Shown: piece after piece, positions 22,692 to 23,652 of the stretch
How positions within the stretch are numbered: position 1 is the stretch's first letter
How the letters are laid out: every line of letters starts with the position of its first letter
From: DATATB01 sp036268995
Lineage (GTDB): Bacteria; Planctomycetota; Planctomycetia; Pirellulales; PNKZ01
Assembly: GCA_036268995.1 (NCBI GenBank)
Contig: DATATB010000112.1
Location: 1 to 23,652 of the forward strand
DNA: 23,652 nt
Direction: 5' to 3'
Program-made: the position numbers and the translations under genes
Notes under the pieces: model-generated
The model's database searches: none
The model's input: the letters and a program-made list of their open reading frames with translations, nothing else
What the model was told of the DNA's origin: nothing

Positions 22692-23583
22692 GTCCGGCAG
22701 GCTGATCTCGGCCGCAGTAGTGCCGAGGGGTCACCTTCGGCGCACTGCCAGCCATGAGCATTTGGCGCCTGTGACATATCATTTCCCAGAGACGTTGCGG
22801 TCGGATCGCGCGTCGACTGCGCTCGCCCAGCCGGGCGATGTGCCCGACGCTGTTTTCCGGCGTCGGTCAAGCGACCCGCCGATCGCGGCGCAGGACGAAG
22901 GCAAGGCAGCGCCGCTCCCAGTGTTGTTTTTCTTACGGCTGGCTCCGCAGAAGGAAATGATCGTATCCCAGCAAGTTCACCCGCGCCGTGCCGGCCGACT
23001 TGCCTGACGACATCGCGTCTGCAAACAATAGCGTCGGCCAATCGCCGCCGATGCCTTGGCCGACGAATGCTTCTGCCGCCGCAAGCCCTGCGGCCGTCTC
23101 CGCTTTCAGTCGAGCGAACGCTCCCGCGCCGACTAGCGCACTGACCGCGGCGGTCGCGTCCTCCCCGACGATTCCACCGTCGCCGGATATCGCGGCGGCA
23201 TCGTTGCCGAATGTCGCCCCGTCCACATTGATTGCCCCGTCCACATTGATTGCCCCGTCCCCAGCGATCCCGCCGGACGGCGATCGGGCCACTGGAGCCT
23301 TTGGCGGGCTTGCCGACGAGCGTTTCGGCAGCTGTGACAGAACTGTTGGTCGAGATTCACGGCCCTGCTCGTGGAAAAAACGTGCCGGAACGTATTGACG
23401 GCAAATCGATTGTGCTCGTTTCCCGCGGTCCTACCGCGGGCATTAGAAACAAATTGAAACCGCTGCCGCCCTCCGTATGCTGATGTGTAATAGTAGGTAT
23501 TCAGCCGACGACGTAACCGTTCACGGGTCGGGACAAAAAACTGCTCTTCGCTAGCAAGGGTATGCTTCGGTTAGTCTAAGGGC
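22692..23583. other. Long region without a convincing gene
   Basis: About 890 bp. Open frames exist on both strands (for example 22933-23292 minus and 22988-23398 plus), but both encode Ala/Gly/Pro-rich low-complexity strings that mirror one another, with no domain and no clear ribosome site. A hairpin-forming stretch at about 22715-22748 follows kbl but lacks a T tract. A perfect stem CCCGCGG-(5)-CCGCGGG lies at 23422-23440. The region may be decayed coding DNA next to an insertion sequence. Confidence 0.4.
23217..23260. repeat. 18-bp tandem repeat
   Basis: CCCCGTCCACATTGATTG is repeated twice perfectly and followed by CCCCGTCC (2.4 copies). The period is a multiple of three, so both overlapping open frames stay open through it (minus strand INVDGA repeats). 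Confidence 0.9.
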
Positions 23584-23652
23584 ATGACGTCCCAAGAGCC
23601 GCCGATTACGCCTGAACAACTGGCCGCCTTGCCGCCGGTTTTTCAAGCTTTG
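23584..23652 (+). CDS. Start of a probable IS66-type transposase (runs off the window)
   Basis: From the ATG at 23584, 23 codons read MTSQEPPITPEQLAALPPVF, then QAL, open to the edge. The pattern ITPEQLAALPP is like the N-terminus of planctomycete IS66-family transposases, which continue with a coiled coil and an NQNSSNSSKPPS motif. That part is outside the window. TAAGGGC lies directly before the ATG. GTAACCGTTCAC at 23513-23524 may be near the element's left end. Without the rest of the gene this is a tentative call. Confidence 0.4.
   Translation, partial: MTSQEPPITPEQLAALPPVFQAL

Overview
The window looks like chromosome from a high-GC planctomycete (Pirellula-like lineage). The family content supports this: a giant secreted beta-strand-repeat protein with an N-terminal LEPR-XLL-like motif, a PQQ-like beta-propeller protein starting with the WPWWRGP motif, a secreted formylglycine sulfatase, and a very long Hanks-type kinase carrying LamG-like and leucine-rich repeats. 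No ribosomal RNA or marker gene is present, so the placement is by family content only.

Layout. 1-4091 (minus): 5' part of a giant repeat protein whose C-terminus lies outside the window, followed upstream by a PQQ-like beta-propeller gene (4321-5625, minus). 5874-6440 (plus): a Mug-type DNA glycosylase. 6501-8218 (minus): two overlapping genes for paralogous RlaP/COG3541-type nucleotidyltransferases, preceded by a 39-codon remnant of the RNA-repair methyltransferase Hen1 (8242-8361). 8678-10153 (plus): a secreted sulfatase. 10173-10355 (minus): a small hypothetical gene.

10595-14382 (minus) is the centrepiece: an array of 30 tRNA genes with 30 different anticodons covering all 20 amino acids. 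None encodes CCA. An HNH endonuclease gene sits between tRNA-His and tRNA-Trp. Several tRNAs are unusual: C instead of U at position 33 (Ala, Glu x2, Thr), leucine anticodons in bodies without a long variable arm, Ile(UAU), Arg(GCG), and a Met tRNA with an initiator-like C1xA72 mismatch. A strong terminator-like hairpin stands directly before the first tRNA. This reads as a self-contained accessory translation set rather than a few housekeeping genes.

14781-15470 (plus): a DUF2293 protein. 15690-20204 (minus): the receptor-like Ser/Thr kinase with two LamG-like domains and LRRs, beside a decayed inverted LRR fragment. 20455-22691 (plus): tdh-kbl, the two-step threonine to glycine plus acetyl-CoA pathway. 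22692-23583 has no convincing gene. At 23584 the first codons of a probable IS66-type transposase run off the edge.

Two features may be linked: RNA-repair genes (partly degraded) lie about 2.4 kb from a tRNA array with altered anticodon loops. A role in resisting tRNA-cleaving toxins is a hypothesis, not something the sequence proves.
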